Made by a program: the position numbers and the translations under genes. This document shows, piece by piece, positions 11,983 through 25,600 of a DNA stretch of 64,000 nt. The DNA lies in NCBI GenBank assembly GCA_946699065.1, contig CAMPDV010000042.1, forward strand, positions 992,001 through 1,056,000, written 5' to 3'. Source of the stretch: Loxodes magnus. Taxonomy: Eukaryota > Ciliophora > Karyorelictea > Loxodida > Loxodidae. The notes beneath the pieces were generated by a model. It was not told the DNA's origin and did no database searches. It saw only the letters and a program-made list of their open reading frames with translations. Numbering within the stretch: position 1 is the first letter of the stretch; every line of letters begins with the position of its first letter.

Positions 11983-13132
11983 ACAATCTTTCTTTATCAA
12001 TGTCAATTTTAAAAATAGCACTATTACTTATATCATAAAACTATCTTCAAACTTAAATACTTTAAATAAAATCTAACTACTCATAGAATTCAAATAATTT
12101 TTAAAGAAAGAAATCTTTAATCTTTCTAGTCATTAGCAATAACCTCAAAATATATAAACGTGAAAATATATTTATAAAATATCCCAAATAGAAATAACTA
12201 GCTTCTAATTATTTGAGTTTAAAAAGATTATTAAATTTATAATAAAACAAGAGCTTATAAGTTCACTAAGGGTTTTTAACTAAATTAAATAAATTATTTT
12301 AAAGTATTTGTTTTAACAGTGTGGACTGTTATAATTTCTCTAAATTTAATCTAAAAATAATAAATAAAACCTATACTAAAGAAATAATTGTAGTTTTTTT
12401 TTATTTCTTCTAAGAATATTAAAACTTGCAATCTTTCTTGTAATTTTTTTAGATAAAGTATTTAGCAAATATCTATATAATATATAAAATGAACAACTTT
12501 TATTAATGAGTACTTTATAAGTTTGGAAGACTTAAATTATTTATTAGGGTCATTGTTTTGATGAATCAATTTAAGTTATCTTCTTAAGGTAAAAAGTAAA
12601 ATCTTAAATTTATTTTTTCTAGCTTAGTTAATTTCATGATCCTTTAAATCCTTTGCATTTAACTTTTATATAGATTTTATCGTTCAGTTTGGTGAAATTA
12701 TTATCCCAAAAGCTCAAATGTTTTTTTGCTAAATTTCTGACTCATTAATTTAAAGATATAGCGTCATGTGTCTTTTTAACTGAATCAGTAAATTTTATAA
12801 TCTCTTCAAAAATAAATTTTATCCTGTCGATTTATAAAGATATCATTAATAAAAATTGACTTCTTTAACAAAACCTGTTAAAGAAATAGTAGAAATTTTT
12901 GTTCTTAGCTTTCTAAGAACTAATCAGATTAACTTCCAATTCTTCAAAACTTATTCTAATTTCCATTTTTTTGCTTTTATATAAAATTAAGATAATTATA
13001 ATCTTAAAAGGAACATTATATAATAGTAGTAAATTAGCTTTACATAGAATAAATATTGGTAGATATATATAGAATGAAGTATTAAATAAAATTAGCTAAA
13101 ATAAATTGATTTAATTGAAATCTTTAGTTTCT
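11983..13132. other. convergent spacer between D2 and the SecA-like pseudogene
   Basis: 1.15 kb. The first about 200 nt are still almost identical to copy B, then similarity becomes patchy with many indels until about 13000. Copy B has about 1.4 kb more here. AT-rich, no gene recognised. Confidence 0.5.
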
Positions 13133-16100
13133 TCAGATAAATGACTTCATACTTTGGATAATTGAAGTGCGACATTGTTTCAGCATTTCTTAGTAAACTT
13201 TCCCACAAGCGTCTTCAACCAAAATATCGATTATGAAATTAACCATATGATATATGAATTCGGTTTCAAGTGCTGTTTGGTTATTTTAATAGTCAGAGAC
13301 ATTTTTTATAAGAGTGTCAATCAAAAACTGACGAAAAATATCGAACTTGTAATCGGACTGAGTAAAAGCTTGTTATACTAGAGACTCTATCTTTTGTTAA
13401 TCGCACTTAAATAAAAGTCTGTAGTACATAATTTATTTTTAATCCTGGAGGTGATTGAAAAACAATTTTAATTTTTCTTGTTAATCTAAATCTGTTTTTA
13501 AAACTTCAGTTTTACTTCTATTAACTTCAATTTAATTATTATATTATTCTATTATTTCATTGAACTCATCCTTTGTTGTATTATACTAATCTACCTTTTA
13601 ATTAACAACTCTATTTTATTGGTTATATTTTCCTTCTAAGGGTCCCATTTTTTAACTTCCATATTATTTTACTTGATTAACTAGTTATATCTATCTATAA
13701 TATGATTTTAGAAATCTTCTAAATAAGCCTTTTAATTACTTTCCTTTTACACATGTTCTTAGATTTCTTTTTCCAAAAAAGAGCAATATTATTGTATGGA
13801 ATCAAACAAAGCTTAGAAATACTCTGTAGGATTTTTTCTAAGTTTTAGAATCGTTAAATAGGATCTTATATTATTTGCAAGTTTTCTGTTGCTTTTTATA
13901 TTATCTACTTTTGACTTGCTCTTACTATCTTTTATGGAAAAACTTCAAACCAGTTCAGTATCACTTCATAGTTATTAGGTGAAAAAAGGAACATAAATAT
14001 AATGTCTGCGTTTGATTTTATTCTATTTATAAGTATTTCGTTAAAATGGGCTTTCAGTGTGCTAAGACTTTGCTAAAAATCTTATTAGTCTGGCTTAAGT
14101 TTTTCTTTAATCATCTCTGTTGTTTAAATGATTTAAGATTTAAGAGCCTATTTGGCAATATTTTACTTTTCTTGTTATAAATGCGACTAGAATTATTATT
14201 TCTGCTATTACTGCTTTTATATATATTCTGCCTTTTATTTTAGAATGAACTAATTGTATTTAGCTCCTTATCTGTCTTCACTTCCTAAACCACATGTGAT
14301 TGCTATTATTGCGAAATATAGTACTTTGTCAAAGATTCACTCAGACCAATTGTCAGGATTTCTACAAGCTTATTAAATAGCGTTATAAATATCTTTATTC
14401 CTTACTCCACAAAAATCCAAACTATTGAAACTCCTGATCCACGATAAATAGTGGTAACTACTCCTCCAATTAACATTTAAGTTAGTCCAATCTTTCCTAG
14501 AAAGAATGCATCTTACCAAAGTTTCTTTATTTTTTGCTAAGGTTTAAGTTTCATTTTAGCAATATGCTTCAATCCATTATTATATACTGCATTTATTTAA
14601 TCATTACTATAGCTTTTATTTCCAAACCCTGACAATGTAAACTCTTCTACTTAAAAATCAATTTCCTGGTTTTAAATATTCGCTTCCAATTCCTTTAAAT
14701 GCTAGCTCCAGTCATATAGCATTTCAAGTTTATCATAGAATTAATCTTAAGGATCATAATCATTTTCTGCTAGTTAGTTTTAGATCCTTGTTGTGTTGGC
14801 TTTTATCTTCTGTTTCTTATTAAAGCTTTAAAAAATAGATCTCTTTGCATTTCTATTCAATCTTAAGTAATCTCGCTAAGAATGCATTGTAAGCATTCTT
14901 AAATGGAGCTTACTTACTTTTGTTAATCCTAATTAGTTATTAAGAAGATGATTACTTTGTAATAAGCTGCTATTATATTATTTGGATCCTTTCACTAGTA
15001 TTGTTAGACTAGTATATAAGCCTAATTATATTCCTTTTATTCAAAAGTATCAAAAATTTCTTAGACATAGAAAAGAAAATTTACTGACGTGTACTCTTAA
15101 TTACTTGCAGATAAATCATTCAATAATCTTTCTTTGAAAAAATACATAGCTTTACTTAAGCTGGTCTTAGCTGCAATTATGGTTTGCTTTTAGTCATAAA
15201 GCAAATTTATTTTCAATATCTCTGAATTTATATTTGTTTTAAAGAACTTTTTGAGGAATTGTATTACAATAGTCAGCAAATAAAGAATCTCTCAGAAGTA
15301 TGTCTTCACAATCCTTTTGTGCTTTTTATATTACTTAAGTTTCATACTCATCTCTAACAGATAAAAGCTTTTACTCATTTGGAAGCTCAATAGTTGGCAG
15401 GTCTTATTTCAAATCTTACATTTTTGCTATTTATTTTATCTATGAAACGTAGAGACCATTTTCAATACTTTTGCTAGTATAATCAAGGACCAATTAAACC
15501 GATCCCTTTCTTCCTTATCTTGCTGTCCTTCCAAATGCTTAATCTTAAATCCTCGAATTTTAAGGAAGAAACGTTATCATCATATGCAAGCCTCCGTTTT
15601 CTTCAACACTAGCCAAAAGTTTTAAATCAATTCCTCTTCCTGCAAGATTCGTAGAGATAATAGCATTACCAGAATCAAAAATTATGTTTTCTATAGTTTC
15701 ATCACTATCAACATATAATTTTAATTGGTTCTCAGGATAATTACTTTTCACAATCTCATAAACCTATTGAGCTTCACTTATAGTCTCGGATATTATCAAA
15801 ACAGCTCTTCTCTTATTAAGCTATTCTATAGCAATATTTTTAATTGATTGAAGTCACTAGGCTTTATTTAAGCTTAAGCTTGCTTCTCAGTTTCCATAAG
15901 AGATTATCTAAAGGTAGGAACAAACCCGAAATCTACTTAATAATATTACGCCAGATTTTTCATGTTATCAACTGAGCCAAGAGTACCAGTAAATCCAAAA
16001 ATGTTATCTTTATATCTACGGAAGAAAGTTAAATTAGATAAAAAGTTAGAAACTAGAGACTCGGGATCAACCTAAAGATTTTCCTTCATTTTGAGAATTA

Positions 16101-17398
16101 ATGAATTCCATTTTGACAATGCTGGTTTTTTTGTTGGACACCAATTGAAATATCAACTAATACTATTTTATTATTTTTAACAATATAAAATTCATTTATT
16201 TTATAATCTAATTAGGCTTTAATTTCACTATCATTTCATATTTGAAGCTAGCTCAATAAATAATATCTTTAGTACCTCTTAGTGATACTATTCATTAGAA
16301 CTAGAAGATATTCTTTTAAGCTTTATTTTCCATCGATTTCTAAACATTTCTCCTCATCAACAGGAATATCTCCTTTATATTCTTCGATTAGATAAGTAAG
16401 ACTGATTTAAAAGTTATACCTTATTACTTTCATAATAGAAATTAAATATTCCATACCCCTTATTTATTTCGATAATTACATAGATTCTGCCTACTTATCT
16501 ACAAACATGCTATCAACTTTATCTACTATTACTAATTCATTTTTCCTTTCTTTTAAAGTTCCTAATTTTGAATACTCATCTCTTAAAACATCACCTTCGA
16601 AGCTACCAGTAACTCCATATACTATATTTTTTAAGTAGCAAGATTCTTCTTCTTCTTCATTTACTCCTATGTTATGAGTGCATGACAGGCCTAATAGGCT
16701 ATAAAAATTTGAAATTTATCCACAAGGATCTGCATCTCTAATTGCTAATACTTCTAAACTGGTTACTATATCAACTTTGAAGCCCTGTAAACATTTATTT
16801 GAAGCTAGCATTGCTATAATTCCACTTTTTCCTTCTCCAGATTTATTTAGAGTATTCTTCTTTTCTTATTAGCGTTAATCATTAATAACAGGGATACTAT
16901 CTAAACATCTCTAACTCTATACTTGCAAAATTATTTCCAAGCTCTTATGATTTTTACTAAAAGAGGTATATAATCAGCCTGAGCAGATAAATCGATATTA
17001 CTTTGCTGATCGCTTAATTATGACTTTATAAATTAGATATCTACTTTAAGTTTAGGAGCAACCCAATTAACGGGTAGTAAATGCTCGTTTGTATTTTTAT
17101 TTTCTTCGTAAGTAACTTCAAGTTCTTTCAAGATTTCCTCAAAAGTTTTATCCTTTAGTTAGGCTAAATTTGATTTATCACTCTTTACTCTTGACTATGC
17201 TTTCTTATCGACAATAAGCTTTATTTCTTGTTAAACAATACTTTAGTTTGAAACTCTTTAATTAGAGATTTTATTTTCAGATTGTTTTTTCTTTTGTACA
17301 TCTTCCACACCAAATTTTGCTTTAATAGCAATGGCAAATATAACGCCTTTACATTTTGGAAATTTTGCTGCACGATTGAACTGATTCCCTACAAGTTT
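13133..17398 (-). pseudogene. SecA-like ATPase, truncated and frameshifted (copy A)
   Basis: Homologous to residues about 527-2029 of the intact gene at 49138-55227, ending at the same TGA (13135-13133). It is broken in several ways. It starts mid-gene at the duplication edge. It lacks one base about 17.25 kb. It lacks one A just before the Walker A Lys (about 16846, three A in place of four), shifting the frame. The Walker B Glu codon is AAA instead of GAA (about 16519), which would abolish ATP hydrolysis. It also has a 214-nt frame-disrupting deletion in the coiled coil (about 13631). The Trp of the HWQNG motif, TGA in copy B, is TGT here. Between the lesions the frame still reads well (ISTNLAGRGIDLKL), so decay is recent. 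Confidence 0.85.
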
Positions 17399-17657
17399 TA
17401 TATAATAAGAATAGTCTAATTTAAAGGATGGTGTATAGCTTAATAAACACCTAATTTACTTTTTATTTAACTAAGTAGATAAGTAAATTTAATTATCTTC
17501 ATTTTCCCTTTCTGTTTATAGTGCTATTTCTTATTCAATTATAGTCAAATAAGTGTCATAGGAACATTTTTTAGTATCATTGGGAATTTATTTATTTATC
17601 AGAAAGAGAAAGAAAAAGAGAGATGATAACTTAGCTGGAGGATGTAAGTAAATAAGT

Positions 17658-18194
17658 AACGTATCTTAGGAGATAGTTAATACAAAACTAAATAGTAACT
17701 GAACATTAGGTATACACTTAATCTTAGACAAGCATACAGTAGAAGATTATATGATCTTACAAGATATTTTGGAAGAATTTCAGTAGATGAAGCTTAGTAA
17801 AAATGTTGATGTCGAGAAAGAAAACATAAAATTAGACCAGAAAATTAGAAAACTATTTTTTGCCATAACGAAATAACAAGAAAACGGAAAAATGTTGATA
17901 CTGCAATTTGAGATAATGTTTGAAAAGAAATTGCTCAAGATTTAGACACTTTAAAAGATAATAAGACCAAAAAAATTGGAAGAAACTTGGTATTTTTATA
18001 CGAATCCTAGTATTACATCTTCTTATATTCCAAAAATTTAAAATACTAATAAAAAATAACTAAGCAAGATAATAGAAAAAACTCATCAATCAGACATTTT
18101 GAATAAAATCATTTCTTTGCATAGATTTAAGTTTAGAAATTAAAGAAATTTTAGTGAAAAATTAGAAATAAAACTTTTAGCGACTAAATTGTGA
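17658..18194 (+). CDS. unrecognised open frame next to the duplication edge
   Basis: A 178-codon stretch ending at TGA 18192-18194 reads coherently in one frame (TLGIHLILDKHTVEDYMILQ, FQQMKLSKNVDVEKENIKL, EETWYFYTNPSITSSYIP). There is no convincing ATG, and the open frame extends upstream into sequence overlapping the SecA-like pseudogene edge, so it may be a gene fragment. No family recognised. It lies 50 nt upstream of the EF-1alpha pseudogene, same strand. Confidence 0.25.
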
Positions 18195-18240
18195 TTGATT
18201 TTTTCATCTTTAATTATGATAAGATCATTTAACAAATTAA

Positions 18241-19535
18241 ATACCAAAGGAAAAACTACATATCAGTTTAGTGGAAATTGGTCTCATAGATTCAGGAAAA
18301 TATAATACGACAAAAAATAAGATTAATAAATGTGGAGATTTTTACAAGAATACATGTGAAAAATTTGAGATAGAAACGGAAAAGATGGGTAAAGGTTCAT
18401 TCAAATTTGCGGGGATATACGAAATATAAAAGGTTGAACGTGAGCGTGAAATAACTATTGACATAAACCTTTAAAAAATCGAAACTCCTAAGTATGAATA
18501 TTCGATAATTGACGCTCCAGGACATCGTGATTTTATAAAAAATATGATAACAGGTACTTCTCAAGCTGATGTTGCTTTTCTGATAGTATCAACTACTACT
18601 AAAGAATTTGAAGCTGGTATAAGTAAAGAAGGATAAACTAGAGAACTTCATTTCTGGTTTACACTTTAGGAGTAAAGCAAATTATCGTAGGAGTAGATAA
18701 AATGGATGATAGAACAGTAAATTTCGAAAAGAATAGATCCGAAGAAATAAAAAATGAAATGAAGGAATATTTAAAAAAAAAAGATGAAATACAGCACAGA
18801 TTCCACTCTTTCCAATTTCAGGTTGGAAAAGAGATAATTTGCTTGAATCATCTAGTAATATGAATTGGTATAAAGAACTAACTCTTCTTTAATGTTTAGA
18901 AACTATTCTTACTCCAAAAAGATTTATTGATAAACCTCTTCGTATACCTATTTCAAATGCTTATAAGATTAAAGGAGTTGGAACATATGCAGTGTGAAGA
19001 TAGAAACAGGAATTTTGAAACCTGGTATATTAGTGACATTTGCTCCCGAAGCTTCAACTGCTGAAGTAATCTCAATAGAAATGCATCATAAAACTCTTGA
19101 TGAAGCGATTCCAGGAGATATAATTGGATTTAGTTTAAAGGTTTATCTGCTAAATATATAAAGAGAAGTTATGTTTGTGGAAATGCAAAAGATAATCAGC
19201 AAAAGAAAAAGTATTATTTTTAGCAAAAGTGATAGATTTAGATCATCCTTTTAAATTAAGAAGGGATACTATCCTGTTTTAGATTTTCATACAGTTCATA
19301 TAGCTTGTAAATTTTAGGAATTTAAATAGAAAGTATATAGACGTACAGGTACCGTAATAGAAGAAGAATCAATAGTTTGAAATAAGGAGAAGCAGCTATT
19401 GTTTAATTAATTTCAAGCAAAGCAATGTGTGTTGAAACATTTTAATAATATTCTTCTTTAGGCTGATTTGCAATTAGAGATAACAAGCAAACAGTAGCAA
19501 TAGGAGTAATTTAGGAAGTAGAGGAGAGATAATGA
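18241..19535 (+). pseudogene. translation elongation factor EF-1alpha pseudogene
   Basis: Recognisable almost end to end: PKEKLHISLVEIG at the N-terminus, [40 protein letters not shown] (G3 region), VDKMDDR (G4), [48 protein letters not shown] and DNKQTVAIGVIQEVEER at the C-terminus. It is dead. The start codon position is ATA, the P-loop GHVDSGKST is changed to GLIDSGKYN, and at least four frameshifts are needed (after FTL about 18672, in the A-run about 18775, at the GTYAV segment about 18994, and after FSL about 19140). No introns were seen, so a processed copy is possible, but decay of a tandem gene cannot be excluded. Confidence 0.9.
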
Positions 19536-22500
19536 CGAAAGCGTTATGTAAGGAGAATAATATGTGATAATTAAATATTATATTAATGAAGAGTGATTTA
19601 AAATAATGAATGAATATTTATTAAGTTTACATTAGATAGGTTATAAAGTATTAAGATGGTTTTACAGATTAATAATAAAAGGATGAATAAATAAATGAAT
19701 AAATTGGTTTTTATTTAATATAATTAATTCTTGATTATTTAATTAGTTATTGCTTCTATAAATATAAGTTTGTATCTTTAAACGCGATTTATAAAAAAGT
19801 TTTTTCTTAATATGCTTTCTATTTAAAGTGATTATTAATTTTAAAATTTTAAAAATAAAAAAATTGTATAAAAGCAAAATTAAAACAATTCCTAGAAGAG
19901 AAATTAATAAAATAAGAAAATCTCCATAAAATCATTTAAAATTTAGAGATTAAAAGGAATTTAAATATAAGGACAAGTAGTTTAGGCAACTAAAATATTA
20001 AGCTAATAAATTAAGTTTAGGTATATCTTCATATAAATATCTTCATTTTACAATATTTAATATTATAAACATTTAAAAGATTAGATACTTGTGATTTTTC
20101 TTACAAATAACGAAACAAATTCATACCTAAAATAAGTATATAAGAAAACTGTTTATGTCTGCCTTTCAAATATTTATACATGAGGGAATGTAATTAAACG
20201 AATTCTTTTTGAAAGCATCATATAAAGATTAAAGCAAAAGCAATAAATAATAGTTAAATTAACTTGAAATATAATAACTAGTTTTGTAAATTCTGTTTAT
20301 CATTTATTTACTCTTTTGGAATGTTTTATTTGAAGTATTTTAAAAGATTAATAATTAAATATATTTTTATAATCAGATTATATGCATACAACATTATAGC
20401 TTATGTTTAACCTCACAATACTTGGAGAATCACGTTATATAGTATCTTTGAATTTATTTATTTTAGCTAATCTTGTTTTAAAGATTTCATAAAGAATAGT
20501 CTTAGATTTAGTTTATATCTTCTCATTAGGAATTTTAATCTTTTAAGATAATATTTATCTCTTTCGATAAAGAAATGCAGCTTATCTATATTAGCATCTT
20601 AAGATAGCTCTTACTCTTTTTTAACCCTTCTATTAAATTAAGTTTTATTTCTAAATAGCTAGATTTAAATTTTTTACTTTTTGATTCTCTTTTTTCACTA
20701 TATGAACAATATGATTTAGCTATTAATTAAATTGTTTTTAGATGTTTATTTTAATTTTATTTCTAGAGGTTTTAGTTACCAATAATTATCCAATTTAACT
20801 AGATTAAAAAGATAAAGTTATATTTAAATGTGAGAAGCTTTCTGGAAGCTTTCTTAAATAACTGGAATTTTTAATTCTATTAGTCCATTAATATCTATAT
20901 TGTACTTACTTTAATTTAGATTATTCTTAATTAACTAAAATAACTACATAAGCAAATTATCTAATAGCTTAGTTAAAGGGATATCTAAAATATATGAAAT
21001 GCTAAAACCAAAAGTTTAATTCTCTTTTTCTCGTTTGCTTGAAAATAAAATTTTTTAGAAGATTTTTAGATTCTTAAAAAGTATAAAATTAACAATATTT
21101 ATAAAAGCAACTTTTGGGTTTTATTGAGATGAAGCAAATTTATGATTTATAGAGTATTTACATATATAATAGTCCTATAATAGAATTATACCTAAGATCT
21201 TTGCTAGAAATAGCTTTGATTATTATTATTAATCTAAATAAAGCTAATACTTGTTTAATCTTAGTTAATATATAATCTAATTACAAACTTAATGATTTTT
21301 TTTATATAAAGAGTAAGCTTAACTTTAAAGTAAGACTCGAAGAATATTAAATGAAACCAATTGAATATTAAAAAGCTTAAACTATTTAATGAAACTTAGT
21401 ACATTTAAAATAGACAAAGAGTTATAAAGCTATTTATCTTTAATGCTGAGATATATTAATTAGCTAAAGGAAATTTGTACTGAATAAATGCTAGATTTAG
21501 CTTAGAACTCTTATAATATCTGATAAATAAGATTTAAACTAAGGATTAAAATTATCGCTAAGTTCATCAAATAAAGTTTATAATCTAACTTATTGAGAGT
21601 TTTTGTATATTTAGCTAGTTAAAGGTATTTCTAGTAATTCAAATTTTAATTATTATATATAGATTATGTAATTACAAATTAATCTCACTAGTCTAAATCT
21701 AACTAGTATATCTATAAAATTGCTTCAAAAATTAATTTAATCTAAAGAATAGTATAAAGTCTAAATATTGAGAATATACCTAACACTCAAATTAGCAGAC
21801 TTTAAAATGGGAACTGGAATAGTAGGATTAAGATAAAGGTTCTTATTGAGTAATATGAATATAGATTATAACTTAAAAATTAAATAAATAGGAAATATTA
21901 ATAGTAGATGATATTATAATAAAAGATAAATTAGCTTATTAATTATACCATTTATTACTTGCTTTTATTCATTTCCTAATTTCCTAACTTTCCCCTTAAT
22001 CGTTTAATTTTAATATCATTGTTTCTTCTGCATCTACCACGTAAAATAGAACACTTATGATAACTTATTATTAGCTTTTCTTCCTTTTAGTATTCATTTT
22101 CTCCTGTTTCTCTTATATAGGTATTTAGATTTAAATTAATTGTATGATTATTCTAATTATTATTAATATTCCTGGAGATATCAAATTAATTATTTAGAAG
22201 CATATCTAAAAGAGCTTAAGCAGCAATAAGAATATTAGGAACCTATTATCTAATAAATCATTATTATATTGCTTTTCATGCCAATTATTAAATTTAACAT
22301 TTAGCAACTAATCAATGCTCAAACTTATATCATCATGCCTATATTTCAAATCTTATAGCTATTAGTATCAAATTTTACTTTTTATATTTATTAATGATAT
22401 CTCCCTTCTACTCAAATATTGTAAAAATATAAAATGGAGATATATAATCATATTTTAGTTTACCCATTTATATTCATTTAATAGATACCCATCTAATTTA

Positions 22501-22664
22501 TATCAAGGTAAGTTTATTTAAGTTAATAGAGTTATTATTTATCTTCCATTATGTTCAAATCATATGTAACCTAAAGTGAAATGTTTTATATGACTTAGAA
22601 AGTATTAGTATGAATATATATATTTAATAAGAGTTTAAATATTATTCTAATTTTGTTATAGCTA
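19536..22664. other. AT-rich intergenic region
   Basis: 3.1 kb of very AT-rich sequence with frequent A and T runs. I see no start-to-stop coherent frame, no RNA gene and no repeat matching the rest of the window. Confidence 0.4.
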
Positions 22665-25600
22665 TCAGCTCTATACCTCTTCATTTACTTCGTTATCTTT
22701 ATACTGATAAATAATATCTTCAATTTATTCATTTTCTATACTTACAAATTCTTTATCCTTTCTTTAAATTTCATTGATTTAAAGCTCTAAAGCTGTTATA
22801 TTTTACTCTTAATCTATGGACTAATTTTTTTGCTCATTAATGGGTTCTTCTTACTCTTTGTCGTCTGCTACTTCCTGCTGTTGTAAGTTCTAAACTTATA
22901 CCTTTATTTTTTTTAATTTTAGGTATAGATAAAAGTTATATAATATGATACCCAAGGGAAATAGATAATTTCCTATTACTAGGATGAATGTCAATAGAAC
23001 TATAGCAAGTGCAAACCCTTGGTACTTATCTGGATCTTAATTTATTCAAATGGAAACTTATAGAAATAAGACTAAAATCCAAGTTTCGTTTATTATATTT
23101 ACTATTAGTTCTACTTTACCTTTCAGTGGTCTAAACTTACTCAACTACACTATATAGCAGAATGTTAATATTGAACTAGCTGAGATTTAGAACTCTGGAC
23201 ATTCCTACCCGAATATGATGACGAAAGCTTAAATAATTCTTCTTAATAGGAAGATACTATAAAACTATAAGCAGCATTTACTCTCACTTTCCTTAATTTC
23301 AGTCAAGAGACTGCTATACTATTATTTTATCTGCACTTTTAAGAAAGTAAGCTTTACATCCTGTTATTAAGAGGATTTGTCTATCAGACTCTTCTGGTAG
23401 ATGCTTAATTTTCTATAGATAAGAATTTAGAATGAAATCATTAGAATCTAAAATAAAAGCTTACTAATAGTATATATGCAAATACTGAGTTAAAGGCAAC
23501 ATATGAATCATCATTACTTGTAAAGCGAATTTAGATTAAGATAGATGTCATAAGACCAAATGATATATTTAAAATCAATCTTATAAATGTAGAAAATTTA
23601 TAATTCTCATAAGTCTTCTATAAATATTACTATAGCCTACTTTATATATTCTTAGCCTTTCATATAAAAATAAATAAGAAAGAACAAAATACAAAGTTGA
23701 TCACTTCTCCTAATCCATTTGAAAGGAAAATAGCTGAATTGATACCTTGAATTTGTAGATTATATCAGATGTCAGTTTAAGATTTTTAGTTAGAATTTAA
23801 ATTGAAACCTATTGCATCTAGTATGAGTTATTGAATATCTAAGTTAACTAAAAATAAAACTTAGAATATTTAAGGTATCATAACAGAAACCATTCCTGTA
23901 CAAGCTATCCTTTCATCTAAACAATATGCTATTCATAGTTGGTAACACGTAGATGTAGATCCACTACTTACTATTAAAGCTATTACTCCTGCTGTTATAG
24001 CTGTAAGAATGAAAACAGAACGAGATTTTTATATTGATTAAATCATTTATTCTTCATAATTAGTTAAGTTTAAGTCAGAGATGGAGTTGGGTATATTCTT
24101 TTAATCTTCTTAATCTTCCTAATCTTCTTAATGTTCATAATCTTCTTAATCTTCATCTAATTTCTTGAGATCTTCAATAAAACTACTATACTAAGAATAA
24201 AATTAATATCCTTCTTAGCACTTTTAACAAGACTTCACTTCATTGGAGCAATTAAGGCAATTTTGAATACTTTAGTTGCAAGGCTTACAAATTCTATCTC
24301 TATCATAGTCTTATTAATCAAAAGAGCATTCTTAAATGCATTGATTATCAGTAGATAATTTATAAGGTAGTGAACAAGAATTGCAATTAAGATCTGAGCA
24401 AGTTTCACAATTCTCATACTTTAGTGTACAGTCAGTACATTCATTATCTTCTAAAAAATATCCACTTTTACACTCATTGCATTCTGTTCCTAGTCTATTA
24501 CATTTAAGACAGTTCTTTATATTTTAGTGGCATTCTAAACATTTATCTTAATATACAAAACTTGTTTGAGGACATTATTCCAAACATTTATTTTCAAATA
24601 AGAAATATTTATCTTCACACTATATACAATTACCTTACTAGCACTCTATACAATTTGCAATACTCTCAGAACATTATAAGCATTTTCCTTCCTTTAAAAC
24701 ATGATCTTCTTAACATTTAGAACATTTCTATCCCTTTTCATCACATTCCCCACAGTTAGGAATCTAATTCGAGCAAGATTCACAAACGAAGTTATTATCA
24801 GCATCTTATTAATGTAAGGGACAATTCTCAACGCATTTATTATCATAAAGCTTGAAAGGAAATTTACATTAAAGACATTTATCTGCATTGAAGCATTTAT
24901 TACAGCTTAGATCCATTTATTAGCAAGATTAACATTTTCTACTCTTTTGATTTAAGTAATATCCTTCCTCACATATCTAGCAATCATAACCAGAATTATC
25001 ACACTCTTAGCAGTTTTATATCTTACAGCTACATTAGTTATCAGATAGTTAAAAGTAGTTCTAACACTTAATACAGCTTACTTCAAAGTTAAGTTCAAGT
25101 TAGCATTAGTTACAATTCTTTATAATTTCTTAGCAAGAATTACATTAAAACTCATTTAAAAAGAATCCTTAAGAGCAACTATTACACAATACTATACCAT
25201 TTACTCTAGCAGCTTAAGCAATTCTATATTTTATTAGAGCAACCTTCACAAGTACCAGCATTTCAGATAAAACCCATTATAACAGCTAAGACAGTTATTA
25301 GCATTATTTCCAAAGCAACTTTTACAACTTTAATGACAGCAACTTTTTATATTAGGGCCCTAGCAAGTATCTCCTAAGCAACTCTTAGTGCAGTCATTAT
25401 TAATAAATATGTCTTTAGAATCTTAAATCTCTAGATAAGTATCGTAAGTATAAAGCTTTACATCATAAATACTTCCTTTAAAGTTCTATTCTTTCTAACT
25501 GCCTCCTAAACTTATTATGCTCGTTTATCAAACTACAGAAACATATATTATAAAGGTTCGCAACTCAATATCTGGTTATAGGAAAATTTAGACAAGCAAA

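Larger units (their letters stand above)
8191..17398. repeat. segmental duplication, copy A (9.2 kb)
   Basis: Matches 36510-53648 in the same orientation, interrupted in copy B by the LINE 38269-44530. Identity is very high over D1, D2 and most of the SecA-like gene, and low with indels between about 12190 and 13000. The left edge is AAGAGCTT at 8191 (36510 in B). On the right, similarity stops about 17398 (53648 in B), inside the SecA-like coding region. Copy B continues into a full gene there and copy A does not, so A looks like the derived copy. No terminal inverted repeats or target-site duplication were seen at the edges, so this is not obviously a transposon. Confidence 0.85.

Noticed and set aside
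11586-12021. Short minus-strand open frames inside D2 (also 46177-46612)
   Set aside because: They are antisense shadows of the D2 coding frame; they avoid stops only because D2 is conserved, and substitutions are not synonymous in them.
17280-17575. Alternative frame through the SecA-like copy A 5' end that reads smoothly (FPKCKGVIFAIAIK)
   Set aside because: A/B differences are replacements in this frame but silent in the frame continuous with the intact copy B gene.
17690-17800. Possible AdoMet decarboxylase start (GIHLILD)
   Set aside because: The match is limited to a few residues and the downstream catalytic motifs are absent.
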